Shown in pieces: positions 21,067 through 31,984 of a stretch of DNA of 64,000 bases. A program made the position numbers and the translations under genes. This DNA is from Enterovibrio nigricans DSM 22720 (lineage in GTDB: Bacteria; Pseudomonadota; Gammaproteobacteria; Enterobacterales; Vibrionaceae), in contig NZ_FUXU01000002.1 of the NCBI RefSeq assembly GCF_900167155.1, forward strand, positions 115,757-179,756, read 5' to 3'. Every line of letters begins with the position of its first letter. The first letter of the stretch is position 1. The notes below the pieces were generated by a model. The model did not search any database. It was given only the letters and a program-made list of their open reading frames with translations, and was not told where the DNA came from.

Positions 21067-22959
21067 ATGGCAATCGAAATTAATGTACCTGACATCGGTG
21101 CCGATGAGGTTGAAGTAACTGAGATCCTCGTTAGCGTTGGTGACAAAGTTGAAGAAGAGCAGTCGCTGATCACCGTTGAAGGTGACAAGGCGTCGATGGA
21201 AGTACCTGCATCACAGGCTGGTATCGTAAAAGAAATCAAAATCGCGGAAGGCGACACGGTTTCTACCGGTTCTCTGATCATGATTTTCGAAGCCGAGGGT
21301 GCAGCGCAAGCTGCACCTGCTCCTGCGGCAGAAGCAGCTCCAGTAGCAGCTCCAGCTCCAGCAGCAGCGGCATCTGAACTGAAAGAAGTTCACGTTCCAG
21401 ATATCGGTGGTGACGAAGTAGAAGTTACCGAGATCATGGTTGCGATTGGCGACAGCATCGAAGAAGAGCAATCTCTTCTTACGGTTGAAGGTGACAAGGC
21501 TTCGATGGAAGTTCCTGCACCGTTCGCGGGTGTACTGAAAGAAATCAAAGTAGCTGCAGGCGATAAAGTGTCTACTGGCTCTTTGGTTATGATCTTTGAA
21601 GTGGCTGGCTCTGGCGCAGCGCCAGTTGCAGCAGCGCCTGCGGCTGAAGCACCAGTTGCTGCGCCAGCAGCGTCTGCAATGAAAGAAGTGCATGTACCTG
21701 ATATCGGCGGCGACGAAGTTGAAGTTACCGAGATCATGGTTGCAATTGGCGACAGCATTGAAGAAGAGCAATCTTTGATCACTGTTGAAGGTGACAAGGC
21801 TTCGATGGAAGTTCCGGCACCGTTCGCAGGTGTACTGAAAGAAATCAAAGTAGCAGCAGGCGATAAAGTGTCTACTGGTTCTCTGATCATGGTCTTCGAA
21901 GTGGCGGGTGCAGCACCGGCTCCAGCAGCGGCAGCACCAGTTGCATCTGCACCAGCAGCGGCTCCAGCTCCTGTGGCAGCACAAGCGGCTCCGGTGGCGT
22001 CGGGTGATTTCGTTGAGAATGACGAATACTCACATGCATCTCCAGTTGTTCGCCGTCTGGCGCGCGAGTTTGGCGTTAACCTGTCGAAGGTTAAAGGTTC
22101 GGGTCGTAAGAGCCGTATCCTGAAAGAAGACGTTCAGAACTACGTGAAAGAGGCGCTTAAGCGCTTGGAATCAGGCGCAGCAGCGTCTGCATCTGGCAAA
22201 GGCGATGGCGCAGCATTGGGTCTACTGCCTTGGCCGAAAATTGATTTCAGCAAGTTTGGTGAAACTGAGGTTCAACCTCTGTCACGCATCAAGAAGATTT
22301 CTGGCGCGAACCTGCACCGTAACTGGGTAATGATCCCGCACGTTACACAGTGGGATAACGCTGACATCACTGAGCTGGAAGCATTCCGTAAAGAGCAGAA
22401 CGCGATCGAAGCGAAACGCGATACGGGCATGAAGATCACCCCATTGGTGTTCATCATGAAAGCCGTTGCTAAAGCGCTGGAAGCGTTCCCAACGTTCAAC
22501 TCTTCTCTGTCTGATGACGGTGAGAGCTTGATTCTGAAGAAATTCGTTAACGTTGGTATTGCGGTAGATACGCCAAATGGTCTAGTTGTTCCTGTCTTTA
22601 AAGACGTGAACAAAAAAGGCATTTACGAGCTGTCAGCTGAGCTGATGGAAGTATCGAAAAAAGCACGCGGCGGTAAGCTGACGGCAGCTGACATGCAAGG
22701 CGGCTGTTTCACTATCTCTAGCCTGGGTGGCATCGGCGGTACAGCATTCACGCCAATCGTGAATGCACCTGAAGTTGCAATCTTAGGTGTGTCTAAGTCT
22801 GAAATGAAGCCAGTGTGGAACGGTAAAGAATTCGCACCACGTCTACAGCTTCCACTGTCACTGTCTTACGATCACCGTGTGATCGATGGTGCTGATGGCG
22901 CACGCTTCATTACTTACCTGAACGAGTGTCTGTCAGACATTCGCCGTCTGGTACTGTAA
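21067..22959 (+). CDS. aceF: dihydrolipoamide acetyltransferase (PDH E2)
   Basis: AceF forms the core of the pyruvate dehydrogenase complex. The 630-residue protein has three tandem lipoyl domains (about residues 2-75, 106-178 and 206-279), each with the lipoylated Lys in GDKASME, joined by Ala/Pro-rich linkers. Then come a peripheral-subunit-binding domain ([15 protein letters not shown], about residues 328-362) and the acetyltransferase domain with the active-site [16 protein letters not shown] near the end. Lipoyl domains 2 and 3 are almost identical in both protein and DNA, unlike domain 1. Confidence 0.99.
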   Translation: MAIEINVPDIGADEVEVTEILVSVGDKVEEEQSLITVEGDKASMEVPASQAGIVKEIKIAEGDTVSTGSLIMIFEAEGAAQAAPAPAAEAAPVAAPAPAAAASELKEVHVPDIGGDEVEVTEIMVAIGDSIEEEQSLLTVEGDKASMEVPAPFAGVLKEIKVAAGDKVSTGSLVMIFEVAGSGAAPVAAAPAAEAPVAAPAASAMKEVHVPDIGGDEVEVTEIMVAIGDSIEEEQSLITVEGDKASMEVPAPFAGVLKEIKVAAGDKVSTGSLIMVFEVAGAAPAPAAAAPVASAPAAAPAPVAAQAAPVASGDFVENDEYSHASPVVRRLAREFGVNLSKVKGSGRKSRILKEDVQNYVKEALKRLESGAAASASGKGDGAALGLLPWPKIDFSKFGETEVQPLSRIKKISGANLHRNWVMIPHVTQWDNADITELEAFRKEQNAIEAKRDTGMKITPLVFIMKAVAKALEAFPTFNSSLSDDGESLILKKFVNVGIAVDTPNGLVVPVFKDVNKKGIYELSAELMEVSKKARGGKLTAADMQGGCFTISSLGGIGGTAFTPIVNAPEVAILGVSKSEMKPVWNGKEFAPRLQLPLSLSYDHRVIDGADGARFITYLNECLSDIRRLVL

Positions 22960-22970
22960 GACAACACCCG

Positions 22971-23040
22971 ATCGGCACTTGTCTGCATAAGACAGGTGCC
23001 GATTTGATGTATAGCTCACAGGCTATGGGTTTTTATTTTT
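22971..23040 (+). terminator. double hairpin after aceF
   Basis: A 14-bp stem (arms 22971-22984 and 22990-23003, one G-T wobble, loop GCATA) is followed by a smaller ATAGC/GCTAT hairpin and a T-rich tract. It probably ends or attenuates the aceEF transcript, so lpd must also have its own promoter in the remaining 137 bases. A short dyad GTTGGaCCAAC at 23066-23076 lies there. Confidence 0.7.
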
Positions 23041-23177
23041 CAGCTTGTTAACACGGCTGTAAAATGTTGGACCAACTAAGTGTCTTTCAATAAAAAGCAC
23101 TTATCGTGAAACAAAACGGAACCAACATAAAAATAATTCTTAGCCTGTCAGGGATATAAGACTACAACGAGGTCAGA

Positions 23178-24608
23178 ATGAGTAAAGAAATCAAAACCCA
23201 AGTCGTGGTGCTGGGTTCAGGTCCTGCTGGTTATTCAGCCGCATTCCGTTGCGCGGACTTGGGTCTGGAAACTGTTCTGGTAGAAAAGTACAGCACCTTA
23301 GGTGGTGTGTGCCTGAACGTGGGTTGTATTCCATCTAAAGCCCTGCTGCACGTAGCAAAAGTTATTGAAGAAGCCAAAGCGATGGCTGAACACGGTGTTG
23401 TTTTTGGTGAGCCAACGACAGACATCAACAAAATTCGCCTTTGGAAAGACAAAGTTGTTACCCAACTGACTGGCGGTCTTGGCGGCATGGCTAAGATGCG
23501 TAAAGTGAACGTGGTTAACGGCTACGGTAAATTTACCGGCCCTAACACCATCGTTGTTGAAGGTGCTGATGGTGCAACCACCATTAACTTTGACAACGCG
23601 ATCATCGCTGCGGGTTCACGCCCAATCGAGTTGCCGTTTATCCCACATGAAGACCCACGTATTTGGGACTCAACTGACGCCCTGGAACTGAAAGAAATTC
23701 CAGAGAAGCTGTTGGTTATGGGTGGCGGCATCATCGGCCTAGAAATGGGTACCGTATACGATGCGCTGGGTTCTCAAATTGACGTGGTTGAAATGTTCGA
23801 CCAAGTTATCCCAGCAGCAGACAAAGACATCGTTAAAGTCTTCACCAAGCGTATCAGCAAGAAGTTTAACTTGATGCTGGAAACCAAAGTTACTGCGGTT
23901 GAAGCGAAAGAAGACGGCATCTACGTAACAATGGAAGGCAAGAAAGCACCTGCTGAACCTACTCGTTACGATGCAGTGCTGGTGGCTATCGGCCGTGTAC
24001 CAAATGGTAAACTGCTGGATGCAGAAAAAGCGGGTATCGAAGTTGATGAGCGTGGCTTTATCAACGTTGATAAACAACTGCGTACCAATGTTGCTCACAT
24101 CCATGCGATCGGTGACGTTGTTGGCCAACCAATGCTTGCACACAAAGGTGTGCATGAAGGTCACGTAGCAGCAGAAGTTATTGCCGGTAAGAAGCACTAC
24201 TTCGACCCGAAAGTCATTCCTTCAATCGCGTACACTGAGCCAGAAGTTGCTTGGGTTGGTAAGACCGAGAAAGAAGCGAAAGCAGAAGGTATCAACTACG
24301 AAGTTGCGACGTTCCCATGGGCTGCTTCTGGTCGTGCAATCGCCTCTGACTGTTCAGACGGTATGACCAAGATGATCTTCGACAAAGACACGCACCGTGT
24401 AATCGGTGGTGCAGTTGTCGGTACTAACGGTGGTGAACTGTTGGGCGAAATCGGTCTGGCGATTGAGATGGGTTGTGATGCAGAAGACATCGCTCTGACC
24501 ATCCATGCGCACCCAACGTTGCATGAGTCTGTGGGCCTGGCTGCTGAAGTGTTTGAAGGTTCAATCACTGACCTGCCAAACGCAAAGGCTGTGAAAAAGA
24601 AGAAGTAA
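23178..24608 (+). CDS. lpd: dihydrolipoamide dehydrogenase
   Basis: Lpd is the FAD flavoprotein (E3) that re-oxidises dihydrolipoamide in the pyruvate and 2-oxoglutarate dehydrogenase complexes and the glycine cleavage system. The 476-residue protein has the FAD motif VVLGSGPAGYSAA, the redox disulfide GGVCLNVGCIPSKAL, the NAD motif VMGGGIIGLEMG, and the C-terminal active-site His-Glu pair in AHPTLHESVG. It has its own upstream region of 218 bases and a terminator after it. Confidence 0.99.
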   Translation: MSKEIKTQVVVLGSGPAGYSAAFRCADLGLETVLVEKYSTLGGVCLNVGCIPSKALLHVAKVIEEAKAMAEHGVVFGEPTTDINKIRLWKDKVVTQLTGGLGGMAKMRKVNVVNGYGKFTGPNTIVVEGADGATTINFDNAIIAAGSRPIELPFIPHEDPRIWDSTDALELKEIPEKLLVMGGGIIGLEMGTVYDALGSQIDVVEMFDQVIPAADKDIVKVFTKRISKKFNLMLETKVTAVEAKEDGIYVTMEGKKAPAEPTRYDAVLVAIGRVPNGKLLDAEKAGIEVDERGFINVDKQLRTNVAHIHAIGDVVGQPMLAHKGVHEGHVAAEVIAGKKHYFDPKVIPSIAYTEPEVAWVGKTEKEAKAEGINYEVATFPWAASGRAIASDCSDGMTKMIFDKDTHRVIGGAVVGTNGGELLGEIGLAIEMGCDAEDIALTIHAHPTLHESVGLAAEVFEGSITDLPNAKAVKKKK

Positions 24609-24628
24609 CTTCTGACGTTTGAATATGA

Positions 24629-24657
24629 AAAAGCATCTCCAAGGAGGTGCTTTTTTT
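24629..24657 (+). terminator. terminator after lpd
   Basis: Stem AGCATCTCC/GGAGGTGCT, then a T-run of seven, 23 bases after the lpd stop. Confidence 0.9.
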
Positions 24658-25001
24658 ATGCCTGTTCCTATGTCAAAGGCCCCGCCTGTTTATTGCCTTG
24701 AGGTATGCAGTTAAACGAATGTCCCCTTAGAATCCATGTTACCTCGATTATTTATTCTTCGTTTTTAATGCAACATCATAGTTTTACTAAATTATGTTTT
24801 TTATCAATGAGCTAGTGCATTATTATTTCTTTGCTGAACATAGGGCTATTTTGTGAGCTTGTCTCGTCGTGAGTCCTGCAACAATGCGGTTATTTGTTGC
24901 TTTTAATTTACCACCACGTTTAAGCCTATGACTGTTCTGCCACCCTCTAGCCGCGAAAACCACGTTTTAACATCCTTTTTATTCCGTCTGCTGAGGGATT
25001 T
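24658..25001. other. A/T-rich region between lpd and the chemoreceptor gene
   Basis: This 344-base stretch has no convincing reading frame. I looked for a GEMM-type c-di-GMP riboswitch and for a sigma-28 promoter (TAAAGTTT-N11-GCCGATAA) and saw neither clearly. It must include the promoter of the downstream chemoreceptor. Confidence 0.4.
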
Positions 25002-26645
25002 ATGCACTTTTTAAATCAATTTTCATTTCGTACGAAGCTCTTTATGCCCGTGGTGTTTGTCAGTATTGTTTTTATGTCGGTATTGGTAATGTCATACCAG
25101 ACGTTTGGACGACAAGTTTCATTGAATAACGATCTGAACCTCAAGCTCAGACCCACCTATGAAAATGTGGAAGATGCATATCGAGACTTATACCAAGTAC
25201 TGGGCAGCTTGGAAGGCATGTTGGCAAAAGGGGTCTCTCCTGATGTGGTGGATGCACAGCAATTTGAATTCGAAGACAACGCGCCTAAGGCACTACCGCG
25301 CCTAGAAAAGTTCCAAGTATTGATTGATTCGGGTTTGGTCGCCCCTTCTTTGCAGCAAACGCTGGACACGTTAACGTCGCGTGCAGATGCATGGATCTCT
25401 GATATTGAAACCCTGATCCGCAATCCTGACGAGGCGCAAGCTAACTACCGCAACCAACAAGTAGAGATAGCGAAAGGCTTTGAGGTCATTCGTGGTGACA
25501 TCAAGGTACTCGAAAAAGCGATAGCAAAAGCACAAGAAGAGGTTTCGGCTGAAATCCAGTCGTCTACCGCTTTTGCGGAGCGCTTGATCCTTGGTGGCAC
25601 GCTGACCGCGATTTTGCTCGCTATTCTTGGCTGTATAGCATTGGCTCGCTTATTGTTGAAACCCCTCAGGGAAATGGGCAGTGCGCTGGAAAATATTGCA
25701 TCAGGTGATGGCGACCTTACACAGCGCTTGGATGTTTATAGCCAAGATGAAGTTGGTCAATTGGGCGCCTCTTTCAATTTGTTCGTCGAAAAGATTCAGA
25801 GAAGTATTCAACAAGTTATCGACGCATCGAATCACCTGAATGCGCAAATTAGCCAGATTGAAAAAGCAATCCGTAGCAGTGTTAATCAAACAGAAAGTCA
25901 GCAACGTGAAAGTGACATGATTGCAGCGGCTGTGCAGGAGATGAGCGCCAGCAGCACGCAAATCAGTCAGAACGCAACGGACGCAGCAGATGCAACACAG
26001 ACCGCTACGCAAGAAATTGTGGCAGCGCAAGACAGTGTGGCGAGCACGGTTGGAGCAATGTCTGAGCTAAGAGGTACGATAGACGAATCTCAGGCAATGA
26101 TCACCGCGTTAAATAATGATGTTGACCGTATCGCCTCAATCATTGATGTGATTCGCGGTATCGCAGAGCAAACTAACCTGCTGGCATTGAATGCTGCGAT
26201 TGAAGCGGCACGGGCGGGTGAACAGGGGCGTGGTTTTGCTGTAGTCGCGGATGAAGTGAGAATGTTGGCGAACAAAACGCAGCAAAGCACGGAAGAAATC
26301 CGCGATATGATTGAGCGCTTGGAAGCGGGTACGAAAAAGGCTGTGTCTTCGATGGATAAAAGCAGTGAAGCGAGCAATGCGACCGTTACACGAGTCCAAC
26401 AAACATCGGAGTACCTAGATGCAGTGTCCCACATGGTGTTGACAATTAATGACCAAAACAGCCAAGTGGCAGCCGCTTCGGAACAACAAAAAACGGTCTC
26501 TGAAGACGTTAACCGAAACATTCATGGCATCGTAGAAAACGGCAAAGCAGTGCACAAACATCTTGGTGATGTTGAACATATCTGTCGTGAACTGGCAGAA
26601 AAGAGTAAGCAGTTGGATGATGTTGTCGGTAGTTTTCGCGTCTAA
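25002..26645 (+). CDS. methyl-accepting chemotaxis protein
   Basis: The 547-residue protein is a classical transmembrane chemoreceptor that signals to CheA/CheW. It has an N-terminal membrane helix (about residues 12-32), a periplasmic helical ligand domain of about 160 residues with no recognised sub-family, a second membrane helix near 197-217, a HAMP linker, and a cytoplasmic signalling domain with the highly conserved hairpin tip ([20 protein letters not shown]). No C-terminal CheR-binding pentapeptide is visible. It is a single-gene unit with its own terminator. The ligand cannot be told from sequence. Confidence 0.95.
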   Translation: MHFLNQFSFRTKLFMPVVFVSIVFMSVLVMSYQTFGRQVSLNNDLNLKLRPTYENVEDAYRDLYQVLGSLEGMLAKGVSPDVVDAQQFEFEDNAPKALPRLEKFQVLIDSGLVAPSLQQTLDTLTSRADAWISDIETLIRNPDEAQANYRNQQVEIAKGFEVIRGDIKVLEKAIAKAQEEVSAEIQSSTAFAERLILGGTLTAILLAILGCIALARLLLKPLREMGSALENIASGDGDLTQRLDVYSQDEVGQLGASFNLFVEKIQRSIQQVIDASNHLNAQISQIEKAIRSSVNQTESQQRESDMIAAAVQEMSASSTQISQNATDAADATQTATQEIVAAQDSVASTVGAMSELRGTIDESQAMITALNNDVDRIASIIDVIRGIAEQTNLLALNAAIEAARAGEQGRGFAVVADEVRMLANKTQQSTEEIRDMIERLEAGTKKAVSSMDKSSEASNATVTRVQQTSEYLDAVSHMVLTINDQNSQVAAASEQQKTVSEDVNRNIHGIVENGKAVHKHLGDVEHICRELAEKSKQLDDVVGSFRV

Positions 26646-26668
26646 CAACACTTAACGGGATGAATGAG

Positions 26669-26697
26669 AAAGCACTCTGGAAGCAGGGTGCTTTTTT
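26669..26697 (+). terminator. terminator after the chemoreceptor gene
   Basis: Stem AGCACTCTG/CAGGGTGCT (one wobble pair) with loop GAAG, followed by a T-run of six. Confidence 0.9.
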
Positions 26698-26818
26698 ATT
26701 GATACAAAACCAGTTTCCTTACCAAATAACGGCTTTCTCTGACCTCAATTTCACCTCTCGATGGTATGGTGATTATCATATTTAAATCAGATGGCTTCGA
26801 TCGTTAGGGCAGTGTTTC

Positions 26819-29086
26819 ATGGTTTTCAGGATATTTCGTGGTTTTGTAGTCTCTCTAAGTGTACTTTTTTCGGCGGTATTGACCGCTTTACCCGCGGAGA
26901 GCCAGGAAACCCCAAATCGTCCAACCGTCGGATTAGTGTTGGGTGGCGGTGGCGCAAAAGGGGCGGCACACGTAGGCGTTTTGCGCGCACTGGAAGAAAT
27001 GAAAATTCCAGTAGACTACATCGCAGGCACCAGTATGGGGGCCTATGTGGGGGGCTTGTATGCACTCGGCATGTCTGCGGAAGAGATTGAAGTGTTGATG
27101 GATCACACTGACTGGAATGCGGGCTATGTAGACCGTGTCTACCGAGGGGATCGTCGAATTCGCGACAAAGAGCACGAAGACCGTTACAACCTCTCTACTA
27201 ATCTTGGTTTTGATTTAAAAAGCTTAAAAACACCCCAGGGTATTGTTCAGGGTCAGAATATGATCCGTATTCTCCGTGAGTCGACGGGGAATCCCCCAGT
27301 ATTTTCCTCCTTCAATGAGTTAGTGATCCCGTTTCGTGCCGTCGCAACAGACATAGAGAAACTTCAACCGGTTGTAATTGGTGACGGTCAGTTAACGGAA
27401 GCAATGTTGGCGAGTATGGCCGTACCAGGCGCATTGCCTCCGGTTGAAATCCAGGGGCACTACCTTGTTGATGGTGGTCCTGTGAACAATATGCCCGTTG
27501 ATGTTGCTAAAGCGCTTGGGGCGGATGTTGTCATTGCGGTCGATATCAGCACCGATTACGCCTCAGCCGCAGAGCTTGGATCTTATCTACAGGTCATGAA
27601 TCAGCTGGTTAACTTTATGGTTCGCAATAGCACTGACGTGCAAATCGGCAATATGACCGACAGCGACATACTGCTGACACCGGATGTTGGGAACATGGAA
27701 ACGACCGAATTTGACCGTATGCCAGAAGCGTTTGAAAAAGGCTATCAAGTCGCTTTGCAGAACAAAGAAAAACTGACAAAACTGGCACTTACTTCGGGCG
27801 AGTATCAACATTATGTCGAGGCAAAACAAGTCAGACGTCGGCAGATGTTGCACGGCGACATGTTATCTATCGATCAGATTGTACTGAATAACGATACTAG
27901 CTTTTCCGATGATGTGCTGACTGAAAGGTTAGACTTACAACTGGGTAAAATGAACTCTAAAGAGCTTGAGAAATCCGTTCGTAACCTTTATGCGCTCGAC
28001 CGCTTTGAAACTGTGCGCTATCACGTTGAGCAGAAAGGCAAAGAGAACGTCTTAGTTGTCGATGTGAAAGAGAAAAATTGGGGGCCAAATTTCGTCGATT
28101 TTCGTTTTTCTCTTGAAGACAATTTTGAGTCAGACACCAATTTTTCGGCAGGGTTTAGCATTAATTCTACGGGGCTGACGGAGAATGGTGCTGAGCTTAG
28201 AACCACCTTTGAAATAGGGACGGACAAACGCGCGCAAGCCGAGTTTTACTTACCGTTTACCGCTGATCAGTTGTTTTTTGCAGAGGTGTTAGGTGGGTTT
28301 GAAGTGCGAGAAAGAAAAGAGTTTTACCGCTCTCCCGAACCAACACTGGAAGAGGTGGATTTCACCTTGTCAACGCGCTACAGCGAAGTGCGGGGGGACA
28401 TCGGCATTGGATGGCAACCTAAACTCTGGAGTGAGTTTAAGTTGGGTTATCGTTATATCAAAGGTGAGGAAGAATTCTCGGGTGGTTTGTTAGAGCAGAA
28501 CTACACCCGCGAAATGCCGTATTTTAGCATCACACTCGATACCCTAGATAATCGCGTTTTCCCGAACAGAGGTGGGTATTTCCTTACGTCGCTAGGTTAT
28601 GCAAGAGATACGTTGAAAGACGACAGTCAATCTTCATCAGAGTCGATGGTGTTTAACAGCACAGGTATTTACGCAGAAACGTGGGGCAAACACACGCTCT
28701 ACGGGAAAGCCAAATACGGCACCATCAATGAACGTGTTGGCAATGTGCTTATTGAGCCTCATGAACTGGGTGGTTTTTTAAACCTTTCCGGTATACCGAA
28801 AGATTCGTTGTGGGCAAACAACATTGCATTTGGAGCGGTCGTTTACCGCTATCGACTTCTGGACAATGACTTTGGTGTATTCACATCACCCGTCTATTTG
28901 GGCGCATCACTGGAATATGGTGGAGTGTGGAACAACCCCGATTTTTCGCTTAAAGATGTACCGTTTTGCGCGGCAGGCAGTATATTTGCTGGGGTAGATT
29001 CCCCCTTGGGACCGATGATCATCGCCTATGGTCGTACAGAAAACGATCTCGATTCGTTCTATTTTATAGTCGGATCCCAGTTCTAA
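26819..29086 (+). CDS. patatin-like phospholipase with POTRA and outer-membrane barrel (PlpD-like, type Vd)
   Basis: The 755-residue protein has a signal peptide (cleavage near PAESQ, residues 25-30), then a patatin domain: oxyanion motif GGGGAKG at 42-48, nucleophile motif GTSMG with S72, and the catalytic Asp in DGG at 218-220. A POTRA-like segment follows at about 350-430 and a bacterial surface antigen (Omp85-type) beta-barrel to the end, with terminal Phe. This order is that of Pseudomonas PlpD, a type Vd autotransporter lipase, and of related vibrio proteins often annotated as RssA-family. It is a single-gene unit. Whether the lipase domain is released is unknown. Confidence 0.9.
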   Translation: MVFRIFRGFVVSLSVLFSAVLTALPAESQETPNRPTVGLVLGGGGAKGAAHVGVLRALEEMKIPVDYIAGTSMGAYVGGLYALGMSAEEIEVLMDHTDWNAGYVDRVYRGDRRIRDKEHEDRYNLSTNLGFDLKSLKTPQGIVQGQNMIRILRESTGNPPVFSSFNELVIPFRAVATDIEKLQPVVIGDGQLTEAMLASMAVPGALPPVEIQGHYLVDGGPVNNMPVDVAKALGADVVIAVDISTDYASAAELGSYLQVMNQLVNFMVRNSTDVQIGNMTDSDILLTPDVGNMETTEFDRMPEAFEKGYQVALQNKEKLTKLALTSGEYQHYVEAKQVRRRQMLHGDMLSIDQIVLNNDTSFSDDVLTERLDLQLGKMNSKELEKSVRNLYALDRFETVRYHVEQKGKENVLVVDVKEKNWGPNFVDFRFSLEDNFESDTNFSAGFSINSTGLTENGAELRTTFEIGTDKRAQAEFYLPFTADQLFFAEVLGGFEVRERKEFYRSPEPTLEEVDFTLSTRYSEVRGDIGIGWQPKLWSEFKLGYRYIKGEEEFSGGLLEQNYTREMPYFSITLDTLDNRVFPNRGGYFLTSLGYARDTLKDDSQSSSESMVFNSTGIYAETWGKHTLYGKAKYGTINERVGNVLIEPHELGGFLNLSGIPKDSLWANNIAFGAVVYRYRLLDNDFGVFTSPVYLGASLEYGGVWNNPDFSLKDVPFCAAGSIFAGVDSPLGPMIIAYGRTENDLDSFYFIVGSQF

Positions 29087-29097
29087 AGGACAGATTT

Positions 29098-29122
29098 AGA
29101 GAAAGCACAGTGTGCTTTCTCT
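29098..29122. terminator. palindromic hairpin after the patatin gene
   Basis: Twelve-base arms on either side of one central G (AGAGAAAGCACA / TGTGCTTTCTCT) lie 11 bases after the patatin stop. As RNA it would fold into a tight hairpin ending in a pyrimidine tract. Function as a terminator is likely but not certain. Confidence 0.6.
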
Positions 29123-29313
29123 ACAATGAATCGAATGTTTCATTCCATGGCTGGAATTTAATATTTGGTTAAAAAGTGATAACATGCCAGCTTCGTCATG
29201 CAGGTACATTAGAAAGATAGTTAGCCCTACACTTCAAACGCGTACCTGTGAACCGAGCTTACTTCCAAGGATGTCTGACCGTGAAGGGCAGACCGTAATA
29301 TGAGGAAAATGTC

Positions 29314-31911
29314 GTGCTTGAAGCCTACCGTAAACACGTCGAAGAACGTGCCGCTCAGGGCATCGTCCCTAAACCATTAGACGCGGAACAAACCGCGGGT
29401 TTGATCGAACTGCTTAAAAACCCACCTGCTGGTGAAGAAGCGGTACTCGTCGATCTTCTTGAAAACCGTATTCCACCTGGTGTTGATGAAGCCGCGTATG
29501 TAAAAGCTGGCTTTCTGTCTGCAGTTGCAAAAGGTGAAGCAAGCTCTCCGCTGGTTAGCAAAGAAAAAGCGGTAGAACTTTTGGGAACGATGCAAGGTGG
29601 TTACAACATTGAATCACTGATCGCGCTGCTGGATGATGACGCGCTTGCGCCAATCTCCGCGAAAGCACTTTCTCACACATTATTGATGTTTGATGCTTTC
29701 TATGACGTTGAAGAAAAAGCGAAAGCGGGCAATGCGCATGCAAAGCAAGTCATGCAATCTTGGGCCGATGCAGAATGGTTCTTGTCTAAGCCAAACGTGC
29801 CTGAGAAAGTCACACTGACCGTATTCAAAGTCACTGGTGAAACCAACACCGATGACTTGTCACCAGCACCTGATGCATGGTCTCGTCCAGATATTCCATT
29901 GCACGCATTGGCAATGCTGAAAAATGAACGTGACGGTATTAATCCAGACCAAGCGGGTGTCGTAGGCCCAATCAAACAAATCGAAGCGCTTCAGGAGCAA
30001 GGCCACCAACTGGTTTACGTGGGTGACGTTGTTGGTACTGGTTCTTCACGTAAGTCAGCGACTAACTCTGTACTTTGGTTCATGGGAGATGATATCCCGA
30101 ACGTACCAAACAAGCGTGCAGGTGGCTTCTGTCTGGGTGGTAAGATTGCCCCAATCTTCTTCAATACGATGGAAGATGCTGGTGCACTGCCTATCGAACT
30201 TGATGTTTCTAAGCTCGATATGGGTGATGTCATTGACGTTTATCCGTTCAAAGGCGAAGTGCGCAGCAATGCGAGTGACGAACTGCTGTCGACTTTTAAA
30301 CTGAAAACAGACGTGTTGTACGATGAAGTACGCGCGGGTGGTCGCATTCCATTGATCATCGGTCGTGGTCTGACTGATCGTGCACGCGAAGCGCTGGGTC
30401 TGGCACCTTCTGAGGTGTTCCGCCGCCCGCAAGCGGTCGCAGACACAGGTAAAGGCTACACACTCGGCCAAAAAATGGTGGGTAAAGCGTGTGGTGTAGA
30501 AGGTATCCGCCCGGGTACTTACTGTGAGCCAAAAATGACGACCGTAGGTTCTCAGGATACCACTGGCCCTATGACCCGTGATGAACTTAAAGACCTTGCA
30601 TGTCTGGGCTTCTCAGCTGATTTAACCATGCAGTCGTTCTGTCACACTTCCGCGTATCCAAAACCGGTTGACGTTAATACGCATCATACCCTGCCAGATT
30701 TCATTATGAACCGTGGCGGTGTTTCTCTGCGTCCGGGTGATGGTGTTATCCACTCATGGCTTAACCGTATGCTACTTCCAGATACAGTTGGTACCGGTGG
30801 TGATTCGCATACACGTTTCCCTCTAGGGATTTCGTTCCCAGCAGGTTCTGGCTTGGTTGCGTTTGCGGCAGCAACAGGTGTGATGCCTCTGGACATGCCA
30901 GAGTCAATTCTGGTTCGTTTCAAAGGTGAAATGCAACCAGGTATCACTCTGCGCGATCTGGTTCATGCGATCCCTTACTACGGCATCAAACAAGGTCTGT
31001 TGACCGTTGAGAAAGCGGGCAAGATCAATGCGTTCTCTGGCCGTATTCTTGAAATTGAAGGTGTTGATCATCTGACCGTTGAGCAGGCGTTCGAACTGTC
31101 AGATGCATCGGCAGAGCGTTCTGCTGCTGGCTGTACGGTCAAGCTATCTCAAGAATCTGTTGCTGAGTACCTGTCTTCTAACATCGTGATGTTGAAGTGG
31201 ATGATCAGCGAAGGTTATGGCGATCGTCGTACCATCGAGCGTCGCATTTCAGCGATGGAAGCGTGGCTTGCGAATCCAGAACTGATGGAAGCAGATAAAG
31301 ACGCAGAGTACGCAGAGGTGATCGAAATCGATCTGGCTGACATTAAAGAGCCAATTCTGTGTGCGCCAAACGATCCGGATGATGCGCGTTTGCTTTCTGA
31401 CGTGGCGGGTGACAAGGTTGATGAGGTCTTTATCGGCAGCTGTATGACCAACATTGGTCACTTCCGTGCTGCGGGTAAGCTTTTGGACAAATTCGGCGGT
31501 ACGTTAGAAACGCGTCTTTGGGTTGCTCCACCAACTAAGATGGACCGCGACCAACTGACCGAAGAAGGCTACTACGGTATCTTTGGTCGTGCGGGTGTGC
31601 GTATCGAAACACCGGGATGTTCACTGTGTATGGGTAACCAAGCGCGTGTTGCCGATAAGGCAACGGTTCTGTCTACATCTACACGTAACTTCCCGAACCG
31701 TCTGGGTACAGGTGCGAATGTTTACCTGTCTTCTGCGGAATTGGCGTCAGTGGGTGCCATCATTGGTCGCATCCCAACGGTTGAAGAGTATCTGGAATAC
31801 GCGAAACAAATCGATGCAACCGCAGCCGATACGTATCGCTACCTGAACTTCCACCGCATGGATCAATACACCAAGAAAGCCGATGAAGTGATCGTTCAAA
31901 CCGCGGTATAA
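29314..31911 (+). CDS. acnB: aconitate hydratase B
   Basis: AcnB is the main TCA-cycle aconitase, and also catalyses the 2-methylisocitrate dehydratase step of propionate use in some bacteria. The 865-residue protein matches AcnB in length and domain order, with the N-terminal HEAT-like domain and swivel domain before the catalytic core. The [4Fe-4S] ligands are visible as the Cys in [15 protein letters not shown] and the CxxC in GCSLCMGNQ. It sits downstream of the pdh genes, as in E. coli. Confidence 0.98.
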   Translation: MLEAYRKHVEERAAQGIVPKPLDAEQTAGLIELLKNPPAGEEAVLVDLLENRIPPGVDEAAYVKAGFLSAVAKGEASSPLVSKEKAVELLGTMQGGYNIESLIALLDDDALAPISAKALSHTLLMFDAFYDVEEKAKAGNAHAKQVMQSWADAEWFLSKPNVPEKVTLTVFKVTGETNTDDLSPAPDAWSRPDIPLHALAMLKNERDGINPDQAGVVGPIKQIEALQEQGHQLVYVGDVVGTGSSRKSATNSVLWFMGDDIPNVPNKRAGGFCLGGKIAPIFFNTMEDAGALPIELDVSKLDMGDVIDVYPFKGEVRSNASDELLSTFKLKTDVLYDEVRAGGRIPLIIGRGLTDRAREALGLAPSEVFRRPQAVADTGKGYTLGQKMVGKACGVEGIRPGTYCEPKMTTVGSQDTTGPMTRDELKDLACLGFSADLTMQSFCHTSAYPKPVDVNTHHTLPDFIMNRGGVSLRPGDGVIHSWLNRMLLPDTVGTGGDSHTRFPLGISFPAGSGLVAFAAATGVMPLDMPESILVRFKGEMQPGITLRDLVHAIPYYGIKQGLLTVEKAGKINAFSGRILEIEGVDHLTVEQAFELSDASAERSAAGCTVKLSQESVAEYLSSNIVMLKWMISEGYGDRRTIERRISAMEAWLANPELMEADKDAEYAEVIEIDLADIKEPILCAPNDPDDARLLSDVAGDKVDEVFIGSCMTNIGHFRAAGKLLDKFGGTLETRLWVAPPTKMDRDQLTEEGYYGIFGRAGVRIETPGCSLCMGNQARVADKATVLSTSTRNFPNRLGTGANVYLSSAELASVGAIIGRIPTVEEYLEYAKQIDATAADTYRYLNFHRMDQYTKKADEVIVQTAV

Positions 31912-31937
31912 CGCAGTTTTCGTCATCGTGTAATATG

Positions 31938-31966
31938 AAAAAAGCCTCCAAATATGGAGGCTTTTT
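31938..31966. terminator. bidirectional terminator between acnB and glycerate kinase gene
   Basis: Stem AAAGCCTCCA/TGGAGGCTTT with loop AATA, flanked by A's on one side and T's on the other. It can end acnB on the plus strand and the glycerate module on the minus strand. Confidence 0.9.
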
Positions 31967-31984
31967 CGTGTCTATTTATAATGT

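Noticed and set aside
21211..21984. 257-codon minus-strand frame opposite the aceF lipoyl domains, very rich in Cys and Arg
   Set aside because: The odd composition is the reverse complement of Ala/Pro-rich lipoyl linkers; not a gene.
24658..25001. Riboswitch or small RNA before the chemoreceptor gene
   Set aside because: No recognisable aptamer core, and no strong stem-loop with a T-run apart from the lpd terminator.
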